NCBI GenBank assembly: GCA_964349805.1
Contig: CAYGHE010000004.1
Location: forward strand, 3,198-67,197
DNA: 64,000 nt
Direction of reading: 5' to 3'
From: CAYGHE01 sp964349805
Lineage (GTDB): Bacteria > Patescibacteriota > Saccharimonadia > Saccharimonadales > Saccharimonadaceae
Below the pieces are notes generated by a model. It was not told the DNA's origin. It ran no database searches and saw nothing but the letters and a program-made list of their open reading frames with translations. Shown in pieces: positions 8,615 through 16,912 of this stretch (position 1 is the first letter of the stretch; each line of letters starts with the position of its first letter). Made by a program: the position numbers and the translations under genes.

Positions 8615-8761
8615 AGCTTAACTCCCTCCCGCTACGCTTAATTTTATTAAGTAGCGTAATCAGAACTATAGTGACCTAAATCACAAAGGTCTATGAAAAG
8701 TATCATGCGATACCTATAAAAAAGACTATTAATTTCATATTCTGTATGCCACACTATAAAC

Positions 8762-9418
8762 GTGATTCTATTCACACCCAAAGAAGTTAAAAAGCTTTTT
8801 AATAACGTGGTAGAACGCAAATACGGGCCAGGCCAGATAGTAATTTATAATGGCGATAAGCCCATCCACGTCATGTTTATTAAAAGTGGTGCTGTGAAAT
8901 TTTATGATATAGATAGCGAAGGAAATGAAAAAATCCTTCATATTGGAGGCAAGGGGAGTATATTCCCTCTGTTTTATCCATTCGAAGATAAAAGCAAAGT
9001 TGATGCATTTTATACAACAATATGTGACACGGAAGTTTTATTAATACCCCTTGATGACTTTCGAAAAAAGTTACGCCTTTCGCCTCAATATGCCTTTCAT
9101 ATTTTGCGCTGGTACGCCAAAGAAATGGATCACGTGGTGCGACGCCTAAAAAGTCTAGAGAAGAGTAGTGCACAAGAAAAAGTCCTGGAAGCATTATCTT
9201 ATCTGTGCAATCAACACGCTACCATAAAAAGACTCGGTAGCGACTGGTATAAGACTAATTTTCCTGTTACACAACAAGCCCTGGCTGACATGACAGGATT
9301 GACCCGAGAGACTGTAAACGTTGAATTAAAAACCACCGAGAAATTGCAATTAACCAGAAACAGAAAGCAAACCCTAGAGATAAACCGCAAAAATCTAACT
9401 AAGGCTATGCCTAATTAA
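8762..9418 (+). CDS. Crp/Fnr family transcriptional regulator
   Basis: About 218 residues from a GTG start. The N-terminal cNMP-type beta barrel (residues 15-120) holds the Gly turns of the fold (GPGQIVIYNGDKPIHVMFIKSG). A long dimer helix follows (about 120-150), then a winged helix-turn-helix (VTQQALADMTGLTRETVNVEL, about 175-200) with the recognition-helix pattern of Crp. No Cys cluster for an Fe-S centre is present, so it is not a classical Fnr. No Shine-Dalgarno is visible upstream. The gene is divergent from the small basic gene/aldo-keto reductase unit, which may be its target. It converges with the next gene, overlapping by 8 nt. Confidence 0.85.
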   Translation: MILFTPKEVKKLFNNVVERKYGPGQIVIYNGDKPIHVMFIKSGAVKFYDIDSEGNEKILHIGGKGSIFPLFYPFEDKSKVDAFYTTICDTEVLLIPLDDFRKKLRLSPQYAFHILRWYAKEMDHVVRRLKSLEKSSAQEKVLEALSYLCNQHATIKRLGSDWYKTNFPVTQQALADMTGLTRETVNVELKTTEKLQLTRNRKQTLEINRKNLTKAMPN

Positions 9419-10409
9419 TTATCTTTTCTACCTCAGCCCGAAGTGTTGTCGTGTCTTCATTTAGCTTATCCTGCATCTCCGATAAACGAGTATCCGTTGG
9501 TTCACCCTCAAGCTCATTAGCCATATCAGTCAAAGAATCGACAGCCTGATTCGCAAAAACCGCATAATTAGCAATATGCTGGTCGATCCTTGCTTGATAT
9601 GTTGATTCGTCAAAGTGCACTACCGCGTTTGACCCACTAGCTATATCTTTTAATGCCTGACTACTCATGTCAGTTACATCGCCCGTCCAATCTAGATATG
9701 CTTGGACGACACCTCTTTGGGCTGCAGCCCAGTCGCGCACAGACTTAATAAAAGCGTCCCGGCTGCTGTAGGTACTGATACTTACTGCCTGCTCAGCGGT
9801 ATCAGCTATTTGGTCAAGTTTTTCGGCTTTATTAAGCATGGCTATCAGGGTAGCTTCCATGGCTTTAGTGTCAACATCCTTACTGGTATCGATACTCGTT
9901 TTATCTTCAGCTGTTTCTTGCAGTAGGTCACTAGTAATTTTATTAATGACATATTCTGCTTGCTCGGATTTAAGCTTCGTATATTCTGCGCCGTCAGTAA
10001 GGACCGTCTGGTACTCATCTTTAAGACTGGTTGAAGCCGTCGCGTATTTTGAATTTAATATCTGACCCATAAATACATAGTTAAGGGTGGCCTCGTTATC
10101 TATTTTTCCGAGTCGCACAGCCATATCGGTCTCTCCTAATACTTCAGTGAGATGTGCGTCTACGTCTTTGGCATACTGCTTGGCAGCAGCATCTGCTTGC
10201 AATCCTAGAGCTACAAGCCCGCTGACTAAGCCGACAGTAACAATAGCTAAACCTATTATTACCCCAATTTTTTTATTAAATCTTCGTTTTTGGCTCAAAC
10301 CATCAGGAGGTTGTAGGGGCTGGGACTCCATCTGAACGTCTGTTTGCGGTTCGATGGACGATGGGGTCTGAAACGGATTAAATGCTGGTGGCTGATTTTG
10401 GTTTTCCAT
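9411..10409 (-). CDS. Membrane-anchored protein of unknown function
   Basis: 332 residues. A Pro/Gln-rich cytoplasmic N terminus (about 1-45) leads to one transmembrane helix (VIIGLAIVTVGLVSGLVALGL, about 50-70), after which a long Ala/Asp/Thr-rich helical region should be outside the cell. Coiled-coil-like patterns recur in the outer part. This is one of three proteins here with the same plan (others at 19883 and 42628). No known domain is recognised. Confidence 0.75.
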   Translation of the reverse strand: MENQNQPPAFNPFQTPSSIEPQTDVQMESQPLQPPDGLSQKRRFNKKIGVIIGLAIVTVGLVSGLVALGLQADAAAKQYAKDVDAHLTEVLGETDMAVRLGKIDNEATLNYVFMGQILNSKYATASTSLKDEYQTVLTDGAEYTKLKSEQAEYVINKITSDLLQETAEDKTSIDTSKDVDTKAMEATLIAMLNKAEKLDQIADTAEQAVSISTYSSRDAFIKSVRDWAAAQRGVVQAYLDWTGDVTDMSSQALKDIASGSNAVVHFDESTYQARIDQHIANYAVFANQAVDSLTDMANELEGEPTDTRLSEMQDKLNEDTTTLRAEVEKIIN

Positions 10410-10565
10410 ATATTCCTGTCTTTTAAGTTTTAGTTAGGGCGACGCTACTTATATTGATAGTGATCACCTTTAATCAACAGCTTCAATATAATGCAAACTA
10501 TATCACCGCACAAGTAAACAATATTAAAGCGCATCTACTAAGCAGGCCTTTTTAGGGGCTGTTTG

Positions 10566-10574
10566 TGCTATAAT
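10566..10574 (+). promoter_or_regulatory. Extended -10 promoter of the RRM protein
   Basis: TGC followed by TATAAT (10569-10574) makes an extended -10 element. No good -35 is seen. The transcript would carry a leader of about 115 nt, unusually long for this window. The 287-nt gap 10410-10696 holds nothing else recognised. Confidence 0.6.
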
Positions 10575-10634
10575 AAGGGTAAGCAAGTGGTTACTATAAC
10601 CTCTCCGTTGTCATAGTTCGTCATCATCAAGACT

Positions 10635-10673
10635 TAATATCTCACGGCAAGAATATAGTCGCGTGTGATATTA
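10635..10673 (+). promoter_or_regulatory. Leader hairpin upstream of the RRM gene
   Basis: AATATCTCACG (10636-10646) pairs with CGTGTGATATT (10662-10672) with a single mismatch, and the flanking T-A pair extends it. It lies just before the AAGGAAGG ribosome-binding site. Its position would suit temperature- or protein-dependent control, as in cold-shock leaders, but that is inference. Confidence 0.5.
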
Positions 10674-10696
10674 GTTAAAGGAAGGACAATATTAAA

Positions 10697-10993
10697 ATGG
10701 CAACTAAACTCTACGTAGGCGGTTTAGCCTACAGTGTTACAGATAAAGAGCTTGAAGAGCTTTTTGCAGGTCAGGGAAAAGTAGTAAGCGCAGTGGTTAT
10801 AAAAGATCGCGATAGCGGACAATCAAAAGGTTTTGGTTTCGTAGAAATGGCAGATGACAGCGAAGGTCAGAATGCTATCAAGGAATTAAACGGCAAAGAA
10901 GTTAGCGGTCGTGCAATCGTAGTAAATGAAGCACGCCCACAAGAAGACCGACGCTCAAGTGGCGGCGGTAGCTTCCGAAGCAAATCTTACTAA
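10697..10993 (+). CDS. RNA-binding protein with one RRM domain
   Basis: 98 residues. A complete RRM covers residues 3-80: RNP2 is LYVGGL, and RNP1 is KGFGFVEM with both aromatic residues present. A short Arg/Gly/Ser tail follows, as in cyanobacterial and CPR Rbp proteins. Such proteins bind single-stranded RNA and are often cold-induced. A purine-rich ribosome-binding site (AAAGGAAGG) and a long structured leader are present. The Ddl-like gene starts 16 nt after the stop and may be co-transcribed. Confidence 0.92.
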   Translation: MATKLYVGGLAYSVTDKELEELFAGQGKVVSAVVIKDRDSGQSKGFGFVEMADDSEGQNAIKELNGKEVSGRAIVVNEARPQEDRRSSGGGSFRSKSY

Positions 10994-11009
10994 ACAGATA
11001 ACGATAATT

Positions 11010-12002
11010 ATGCCCCGGATTAACAAACACATCGAGATAGTGTGCTCTAATAAGAGTGGTCTTAGTTCAATGAGTCAGCCTTCGCGTGACGCTGTTCTTG
11101 CAATCTTGACTAAGCACTTTGCCAAAGCCAGGATTACTGTTATTAAAGGTAGGTCCGACCTTGAAGCTTTAGTCTCTCGTAAGCCGGATTTGGTTTTTTT
11201 GGGTATGAAATTCATGCCCTTAGATCCCACTCCGGGTTATTCGGGGCCGGATAAGATCTGGATAACTGATTATCTTGACAAACAAGGCATAGCGTACACT
11301 GGCTCTGGTCAGGCCGCACATAAGCTCGAACTTAACAAACCCCTGGCTAAACAACGAATGTTAGATGTTGGACTACGAACCTCTCCATTCTACGTAATGA
11401 TTCAAAATCAGCCCTTAGTAAAAGATAACGAAGAAATCTCATTTCCTTTGTTTGTTAAGCCCACTAATAGGGGCGGCGGCACAGGTATTGATAGTAATTC
11501 CGTGGTCAATAGCTTTGCTAAGCTCCGCGCAAAAGTCCAATCTATTGCTCTAGCTTTAAAAGAAGACTCCCTTGTAGAAAAATACCTGTCAGGGCGTGAA
11601 TTTAGCGTCGCTATCTTAAAAGATGAACATTCCGCTGAATTCCTGACAATGCCCATTGAATTAATAGCCGAGCAAGACCAACAAGGTTCTCGGTTGCTAA
11701 GTGAACATGTAAAATCATCCAATACGGAATCTGTGCTTGAAATAAAAGACGAAATTATCAAATCAAAAGTCTGCGCGCTTGCTCTAGGGGCTTTTCATGC
11801 TTTGGGGGCTCAAGACTACGGGCGTATCGACATTCGCATGGATGAATTTGGCACACCCCATTTCCTTGAAGCTAATCTACTGCCTAGTTTAATCGATGGC
11901 TACGGATCATTCCCGAAAGCTTGTAATGTTAATCAGCACATCGGGCATGAATCGATGGTAATGACCATTGTTAATCTAGCGCTTGCTCGCCACCCAGCGT
12001 AA
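11010..12002 (+). CDS. ATP-grasp ligase related to D-alanine--D-alanine ligase
   Basis: 330 residues from the ATG at 11010; the in-frame ATG at 10926 lies inside the RRM gene. Three parts fit Ddl: an N-terminal Rossmann-like lobe, a central ATP-grasp segment (FPLFVKPTNRGGGTGIDSNS, about 145-165; VEKYLSGREFSVAIL, about 195-210), and the metal and substrate loop (YGRIDIRMDEFGTPHFLEAN, about 270-290). The last motif reads EANLLPSL where Ddl enzymes have EVNTxPG, so the acceptor could differ. The likely role is D-Ala-D-Ala synthesis for peptidoglycan, or another carboxylate-amine ligation. Confidence 0.75.
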   Translation: MPRINKHIEIVCSNKSGLSSMSQPSRDAVLAILTKHFAKARITVIKGRSDLEALVSRKPDLVFLGMKFMPLDPTPGYSGPDKIWITDYLDKQGIAYTGSGQAAHKLELNKPLAKQRMLDVGLRTSPFYVMIQNQPLVKDNEEISFPLFVKPTNRGGGTGIDSNSVVNSFAKLRAKVQSIALALKEDSLVEKYLSGREFSVAILKDEHSAEFLTMPIELIAEQDQQGSRLLSEHVKSSNTESVLEIKDEIIKSKVCALALGAFHALGAQDYGRIDIRMDEFGTPHFLEANLLPSLIDGYGSFPKACNVNQHIGHESMVMTIVNLALARHPA

Positions 12003-12045
12003 AGGTATAAAACTGTTTAGTTTTTGCTATTTTCCTGAATATTAC

Positions 12046-12051
12046 TATACT
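12046..12051 (+). promoter_or_regulatory. -10 box for leaderless gnd transcript
   Basis: TATACT ends 7 nt before the ATG at 12059. No ribosome-binding site is present. Confidence 0.55.
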
Positions 12052-12058
12052 CAAACAT

Positions 12059-13528
12059 ATGAATACAGAAACAAACCCGCCAACCGATATCGCCGTAATC
12101 GGTCTGGCTGTAATGGGGCAAAATTTAATACTCAACATGAATGATCACGGGTTTACAGTGGTAGCTTTCAATCGCACTGTCAGCAAAGTCCATGATTTTC
12201 TAGAAAATGAAGCAAAGGGCACAAACGTGATTGGTGCTGAAACACTTGAAGAAGCTGTTTCTAAACTAAAAAAACCTCGCCGCGTAATGCTCATGATTCA
12301 AGCTGGAGATGCAGTAGATCAGACTATCGAGCAGTTATTACAGTATCTCGAGTCAGGCGACATAATTATTGATGGCGGTAACTCTTTGTTCACGGACACT
12401 GCCCGACGAACCACCTATCTTGAATCCAAAGGTTTATTGTACGTAGGGACTGGCGTATCTGGGGGAGAAGAAGGAGCTCGCAAAGGTCCCTCTATCATGC
12501 CTGGGGGCTCTGTAGAGGCTTGGCAACACGTTAAAGACATCTTTCAAGCCATATCAGCTAAAGTCGATGACGGAACGGCGTGTTGCGATTGGGTAGGCGA
12601 AGGCGGAGCTGGGCATTACGTCAAGATGGTACACAACGGAATCGAATACGGCGATATGCAGCTTATCGCTGAAACCTACGATCTAATGAAAAACTACCTA
12701 GGGCTTAGTTACGATGAAATGTCCGATGTTTTTGCCGAGTGGAACAAGACCGAACTTGATAGTTATCTAATACAGATTACTTCAGAAATTTTAGCCTATA
12801 AAGACGATAGTGGAGAACCGTTGGCCGAGAAAATACTGGACACAGCAGGCCAAAAAGGAACTGGCAAATGGACCGTCATGAGCTCGGCTGAATTGGGTCA
12901 ACCTGTCAGTATTATCACTGAAGCTGTTTATGCCCGTTGTATATCAGCTCTCAAGGAAGATCGCTTAGCAGCTGCAAAAATCTTTCCAAAACCCGATACC
13001 AAACCTAAAACAGAAGACAGGGCGGCCTTTTTGGAACAAATTCGCAAAGCTTTATACGCGGCCAAGATTATTAGCTATACCCAAGGATACATGCTAATGC
13101 GTGCAGCAGCGGCAGAGTACAAATGGAATTTAAACTATGGCGGAATTGCACTGATGTGGCGAGGCGGCTGCATTATTCGCAGTCGGTTCTTGGCCGATAT
13201 CAAAAGAGCTTACGACAACAATCCCCAACTAAGCAACTTGTTATTTGACCCTTTCTTTAGCGAGGCTATCAAAAATAACGAACAGGCTTTGCGTGAAGTG
13301 CTAGCCACTGGCGTTCAGGCCGCGGTACCGCTTCCGGCTATGAGTTCCGCTTTATCTTTTTATGATGCGCTTCGCAGTGAAAGGCTTCCAGCTAATTTAC
13401 TTCAGGCTCAGCGTGATTACTTTGGGGCGCATACTTATGAGCGAGCTGACAAACCGCGCGGAGAATTTTTTCATACCAACTGGACAGGACGTGGCGGCAC
13501 AACCAGTTCCGGTACCTATAATGCCTAG
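12059..13528 (+). CDS. gnd: 6-phosphogluconate dehydrogenase (decarboxylating)
   Basis: 489 residues, the long form of the enzyme. The N-terminal NADP fold has GLAVMGQNLILNMNDHGF followed by AFNRT. The substrate signature GAGHYVKMVHNGIEYGDMQ contains the catalytic Lys and the HNGIEYG segment. GQKGTGKWT and the C-terminal FGAHTYER and FHTNWTG are also conserved. It converts 6-phosphogluconate to ribulose 5-phosphate, CO2 and NADPH in the oxidative pentose phosphate pathway. The stop overlaps the next gene by 8 nt, so the two are translationally linked. Confidence 0.97.
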   Translation: MNTETNPPTDIAVIGLAVMGQNLILNMNDHGFTVVAFNRTVSKVHDFLENEAKGTNVIGAETLEEAVSKLKKPRRVMLMIQAGDAVDQTIEQLLQYLESGDIIIDGGNSLFTDTARRTTYLESKGLLYVGTGVSGGEEGARKGPSIMPGGSVEAWQHVKDIFQAISAKVDDGTACCDWVGEGGAGHYVKMVHNGIEYGDMQLIAETYDLMKNYLGLSYDEMSDVFAEWNKTELDSYLIQITSEILAYKDDSGEPLAEKILDTAGQKGTGKWTVMSSAELGQPVSIITEAVYARCISALKEDRLAAAKIFPKPDTKPKTEDRAAFLEQIRKALYAAKIISYTQGYMLMRAAAAEYKWNLNYGGIALMWRGGCIIRSRFLADIKRAYDNNPQLSNLLFDPFFSEAIKNNEQALREVLATGVQAAVPLPAMSSALSFYDALRSERLPANLLQAQRDYFGAHTYERADKPRGEFFHTNWTGRGGTTSSGTYNA

Positions 13529-14357
13529 TACTACAAACATCACCCTTGTAGGGGATGTTTGTATCGATCATAACGTTGTTAATGGCCGCCGATATGTCAG
13601 TTGGGGCTCTTCGCTGATGTACATGGGCCGATATTTAACTAGTCATTCTAAAGCTAATGTCGCGATTATCGCAGCTCATGGTAAAGATTTCGAGCAATAC
13701 ATTGACGGTGTTAAAATAGTCAACTCTTCAGTGTTAAATAATTCCTTGATTTACGAAAACATCGTCCAGGGCGAAGGGCGTATTCAATATTGCCACAATT
13801 TATCAAGTTCCAAACCTGTCGACATCAATAGCGCAGTTCGTAAGATTTTAGAGAACACCGATATATTTATCTTTGCTCCGTTAACACCAAATTATTCGCC
13901 GGAGTATATCAAGTCCTTGTTAAATCACGTGCCTACCGGTAGCTTGAAGTTGCTTACGCCCCAAGGCTTTATGCGAAACATCGACGATAGGGGGTTGGTT
14001 AGCAAGACCAACTTTTCTACTGCCAAGGATATCGTGCCACTTTTTGACGTGGTAGTTGCCTCGGACGAAGATTGCGATCAAGCATTAGAAGCCGCCCAGC
14101 AGTGGGTGTCTTTTAATAAAGACTTGGAAGTTATAATTACCCAGAATAAAAACGGGGCTACTTTGGTTAACAAGAACGGGTTACGACATGTCAGCACAGC
14201 GCCGGTTGCAGCCGACGATATAGTTGACTTAGTTGGAAGTGGAGACGTCTTTAGCGCCCAAATGATTCTCGATTATTATGAAGGTAAAGATATTCTGCAA
14301 GCCATCGCTGATGGTAACGCCGCCGCCCGTAAAAAACTACTAACACCAATAAGATAG
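13521..14357 (+). CDS. PfkB/ribokinase-like sugar kinase, divergent
   Basis: 278 residues from ATG 13521, which overlaps the gnd stop (ATGCCTAG). The N terminus (NITLVGDVCIDHN) and the C-terminal DLVGSGDVFSAQMILDYYEG match PfkB signatures, where the Asp of GSGD is the catalytic base. The fold is shorter than ribokinase (about 300). Overlap with gnd suggests a sugar or sugar-acid substrate linked to the pentose phosphate pathway, but the substrate is not known. Confidence 0.8.
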   Translation: MPSTTNITLVGDVCIDHNVVNGRRYVSWGSSLMYMGRYLTSHSKANVAIIAAHGKDFEQYIDGVKIVNSSVLNNSLIYENIVQGEGRIQYCHNLSSSKPVDINSAVRKILENTDIFIFAPLTPNYSPEYIKSLLNHVPTGSLKLLTPQGFMRNIDDRGLVSKTNFSTAKDIVPLFDVVVASDEDCDQALEAAQQWVSFNKDLEVIITQNKNGATLVNKNGLRHVSTAPVAADDIVDLVGSGDVFSAQMILDYYEGKDILQAIADGNAAARKKLLTPIR

Positions 14358-14367
14358 TTGGTTTAGT

Positions 14368-14997
14368 TTACGGTTCGAGAAGTTCGTCGTGCATTTTTTG
14401 ATAAGCTAATTCTAAAACTTTTGCTACCGACGGGTGCGGTGAGTTACTTTGTTTTGACAACTTAGCAAGAGTTCGCTTGTACCATTCTCGGATATCCTGC
14501 TGATTGTTAACGCCCAAAGCTTTTAAGTTAGCACCTTGATCATAGAAATGAGTAGGAATGGTGACAACTTTGTCTAGCCAGTACACGAAAAGCGCCTCAT
14601 CATCTTCTTTGGCTTCATACTTTTCGAGAGCTTCGATGATGCGCGGCGCCATTTTTAGCCGTTGCTTGACTTCCAAAAGATCAACGGCATCTTGTTTAGC
14701 CTTATTCTCTAAATCTTCAGTAGACGCTGTTAGAGTTTGCATGTCCCCATTAATTAACTCCACCAAATCATGCACCAGACTGTATAGTAAAATCTTTTCC
14801 AGGTTCAATTCGCTAGCGTATTCGCTCGCCAACTCATAAGCAACCAACGCTAACGAAAAGGAGTGGTGAGAATCCGTTTCAAAATCACCGTTGGGCATTA
14901 ACGTAACGCGTTTAATTTGCCCGAACTCCGCCAAAATTCTAGACAGCTCGATCATATCCACCACGACAGAGCTATTCACATCTCTTTTAGTCTTCAT
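14368..14997 (-). CDS. HD-domain phosphohydrolase
   Basis: 209 residues from the ATG at 14997. That start is preferred over a TTG 11 codons upstream because a TATAAT box ends 9 nt before it. Metal ligands of the HD superfamily are visible: His in DSHHSFSLALVA, HD in YSLVHDLVELINGDM, and a later Asp in FVYWLDKV. The layout resembles YfbR-like 5'-deoxynucleotidases, which dephosphorylate dNMPs. Substrate assignment is tentative. It converges with the PfkB-like gene. Confidence 0.75.
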   Translation of the reverse strand: MKTKRDVNSSVVVDMIELSRILAEFGQIKRVTLMPNGDFETDSHHSFSLALVAYELASEYASELNLEKILLYSLVHDLVELINGDMQTLTASTEDLENKAKQDAVDLLEVKQRLKMAPRIIEALEKYEAKEDDEALFVYWLDKVVTIPTHFYDQGANLKALGVNNQQDIREWYKRTLAKLSKQSNSPHPSVAKVLELAYQKMHDELLEP

Positions 14998-15006
14998 CTG
15001 TTTACG

Positions 15007-15012
15007 ATTATA
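15007..15012 (-). promoter_or_regulatory. -10 box for leaderless HD-protein transcript
   Basis: TATAAT on the minus strand, 9 nt before the ATG at 14997. It would place the transcript start after the alternative TTG start, which decides the annotated start. Confidence 0.5.
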
Positions 15013-15085
15013 TACTCTAATCTCAGCCAATTAAACAGTTCTACTATCTATATATCACGGGTAGTGGGGTTGGACGGCGTGTTAA

Positions 15086-15601
15086 TCAGGTACGAGGTTT
15101 TTTAATTTTGTAGCGGATGATTGTTTTTTGGTCTTTGGCGTCAGGAGATGTTAGATAAACTTCTTCGTGCGAATTTCCTTCGATTTCATAGCCATTGTCT
15201 TTTATAAAACGGTGGAGGAGTTCAACGGTAGGGCCTTCATCGGCATAAGATCCTTTGTGTAATACATGGGCTACTTCGTTGTATTCCCATGTTTCCACTT
15301 TGACGGGAAGGGTAGGGTCTTTTTGAATCAAGTCATCTTGGGTCACGAAATTCGGAACAGGTAATCCCCAAATACCGGTCCATTGATTTTTTGGTTTCAA
15401 ATGCGCGTCTGGCCATCTGCCGATAAGCTTACCGAACGCCATAACTTTGCCTTGCGGTTTATAAACTTTAAACTTCGTGCCATACGCTGTTCCGTACAAG
15501 GCATTAAAATATTCTTCTACGTGGTTAGGGTCTCCGACACTGGTGATGGTTAGCACTTTGATTGGATCAACTTTTGTAAATTCTGGTTTAAGTGCTTTCA
15601 T
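15086..15601 (-). CDS. GyrI-like small-molecule-binding domain protein
   Basis: 171 residues from the ATG that lies 7 nt after a GAGGGA sequence. The C-terminal half (KVETWEYNEVAHVLHKGSY, and the pattern ending in KTIIRYKI) matches the GyrI/SOUL-like fold used by AraC-type effector domains and stand-alone proteins of this type. The conserved Glu of the binding pocket may be in GNSHEEVYL. Such proteins bind amphipathic drugs or other small molecules. Here there is no attached DNA-binding domain. The acidic gene at 15617 ends just upstream. Confidence 0.75.
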   Translation of the reverse strand: MKALKPEFTKVDPIKVLTITSVGDPNHVEEYFNALYGTAYGTKFKVYKPQGKVMAFGKLIGRWPDAHLKPKNQWTGIWGLPVPNFVTQDDLIQKDPTLPVKVETWEYNEVAHVLHKGSYADEGPTVELLHRFIKDNGYEIEGNSHEEVYLTSPDAKDQKTIIRYKIKKPRT

Positions 15602-15616
15602 AACCATTTCCCTCGT

Positions 15617-15928
15617 TTATTCAGTATCTATACTGTCCCTAGCTAACTTCTTGATAGCTTTAATTCTCTTTACAGCCGCAGCAGCGTCCCTGAGTTCATC
15701 TATTTCAATGGCTACAGCTGCCCCAACAACAAATCGCTCCAGGGCTTCATCAGCGTCCGGGGGAACGTCCTGTAGCGCCTCAAAAGCAACTCCCGCTAAT
15801 ATTTGATCCCCGAATTTAACATCTTCGGGCACACTATCTAGCACTTCTTGAGCAACAAATGTAAGTTGTATGACATCAGTTCTAGTGACTTCATCCTCCA
15901 CTGGAGGTAATTGTTCCAAACTACTCAT
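15617..15928 (-). CDS. Small acidic protein, unknown
   Basis: 103 residues, strongly acidic in the first half (PPVEDEVTRTD) and Ala/Lys-rich in the last third, with no membrane helix. No domain is recognised. It lies 15 nt upstream of the GyrI-like gene and probably shares its transcript. A TATAAT-like sequence lies very close to the ATG. Confidence 0.55.
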   Translation of the reverse strand: MSSLEQLPPVEDEVTRTDVIQLTFVAQEVLDSVPEDVKFGDQILAGVAFEALQDVPPDADEALERFVVGAAVAIEIDELRDAAAAVKRIKAIKKLARDSIDTE

Positions 15929-15965
15929 AGATTATATATAACTACATCCTGGATGAAATGTCTAA

Positions 15966-16478
15966 TCAAGTCTGAATCTGCGACGGTAAACCGTTTAACG
16001 CTAGTTGTTGGTTTTTAAAAGCCTTATCATTAGTCACGTCAACACTCATCCATTTAGGTGGCGTGAATGCACGCGCGGTCGCTTCGTCAGGAAATTCAAC
16101 TTCGGCGCTCACCAAACCTTCTAATTCGCCCTGGTAAACATCAAGTTCAATAGTCACATCACCAAGCGGTATAGCGTAGCGAGTTTTTTCAACCCGTTTG
16201 CCTACAGTGGCAGGCCACAGGGCTTCAAACTGCTCGGTACGTATCGGCGTTTCCCATTCGCCCCTGGATAGCTCACCCTTGGATTTTGTGGTAAGCGTAT
16301 ATTGACCGTTTCTATCGCGAAGTCGCACTTCCGAACCATCATCGCCGATTACTAAATAACCTTGTCTAATGACTGTATTTTCAAATTCTTGCAAATTGTC
16401 CGGAACGGCATTCACCAGAAACTTCCGTTCAATTTCTATTGATGGTTTTTTTGAGTCCATAATATCCAGTGCCGTCAT
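15966..16478 (-). CDS. CYTH domain protein (triphosphate-tunnel metalloenzyme family)
   Basis: 170 residues, or about 164 if the second ATG is used. The signature EIERKFLV at residues 14-21 gives the ExExK-like triad of the CYTH fold. The remaining strands carry alternating charged residues (VRLRDRNGQYTLTTKS, EKTRYAIPLGDVTIELDVYQGEL, LVSAEVEFPDEA), as expected for the metal-dependent tunnel. Members hydrolyse inorganic triphosphate or thiamine triphosphate, or make cAMP. Size and motifs suggest a triphosphatase. It is downstream of tRNA-Gln on the same strand. Confidence 0.85.
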   Translation of the reverse strand: MTALDIMDSKKPSIEIERKFLVNAVPDNLQEFENTVIRQGYLVIGDDGSEVRLRDRNGQYTLTTKSKGELSRGEWETPIRTEQFEALWPATVGKRVEKTRYAIPLGDVTIELDVYQGELEGLVSAEVEFPDEATARAFTPPKWMSVDVTNDKAFKNQQLALNGLPSQIQT

Positions 16479-16506
16479 GGTGATTACCTTTTAAATAACA
16501 AATTCA

Positions 16507-16580
16507 TGGCTGGGGATGCAGGATTCGAACCTGCGATCACGGGACCAGAACCCGTTGCCTTACCACTTGGCCAATCCCCA
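16507..16580 (-). tRNA. tRNA-Gln (anticodon CUG), CCA encoded
   Basis: Full cloverleaf on the minus strand: acceptor TGGGGAT/ATCCCCA, D arm TGGCCAAGTGGTAAGGCA, anticodon stem ACGGG/CCCGT with loop TTCTGGT (anticodon CTG), T arm GCAGG TTCGAAT CCTGC, discriminator G and an encoded CCA. A tRNA-Gln(UUG) gene would be expected elsewhere in the genome. Confidence 0.93.
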
Positions 16581-16699
16581 AAGTTAGTAGTTAGTAAATA
16601 GTAGGTGGTAAATGGTAGTAACTACAGGGGAGATTATAGCTTATTTACTCTTGTTCCTCAACTGGGGTCTGGGGCATCTGCAGTCACCGGGTAATAATA

Positions 16700-16890
16700 A
16701 GCTTGCCTTGCCTAGCTTGTCGAGGACTGTTTGAGCCCTCGCGACATTTAGCGAGGCGCGAGTTCCGCAGACAACTAAGCAAGACGAGATTAGTATTACA
16801 CCGAGTGGCGAAGCCGCCCCAGCCGTTTTGCTTCTTTTGCAGGCTCAAAAGAAGTTGGTTTGGTTCTTTGGCGATACAAAGAACAAAGGT
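16700..16890 (+). other. Structured intergenic element with nested hairpins
   Basis: The gap between tRNA-Gln and rarA (16581-16912) has no credible gene but strong folding potential. An outer stem pairs 16707-16721 with 16770-16783 and encloses a 6-bp hairpin CCTCGC/GCGAGG (16737-16756). Two perfect hairpins follow: CTTCTTTTG/CAAAAGAAG (16831-16854) and GTTCTTTG/CAAAGAAC (16863-16884). The conceptual translation resembles short Cys/Arg-rich ORFs that I recall being annotated inside intergenic repeats of Gammaproteobacteria. The nature and coding strand are unknown. The last hairpins could also act in termination for rarA. Confidence 0.5.
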
Positions 16891-16912
16891 TAATCGAGAA
16901 ATTAGCTAATTT

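Noticed and set aside
16703..16909. 68-codon ORF with Cys/Arg-rich product
   Set aside because: It has no ribosome-binding site and consists of the hairpins of the intergenic element. I treat it as non-coding.
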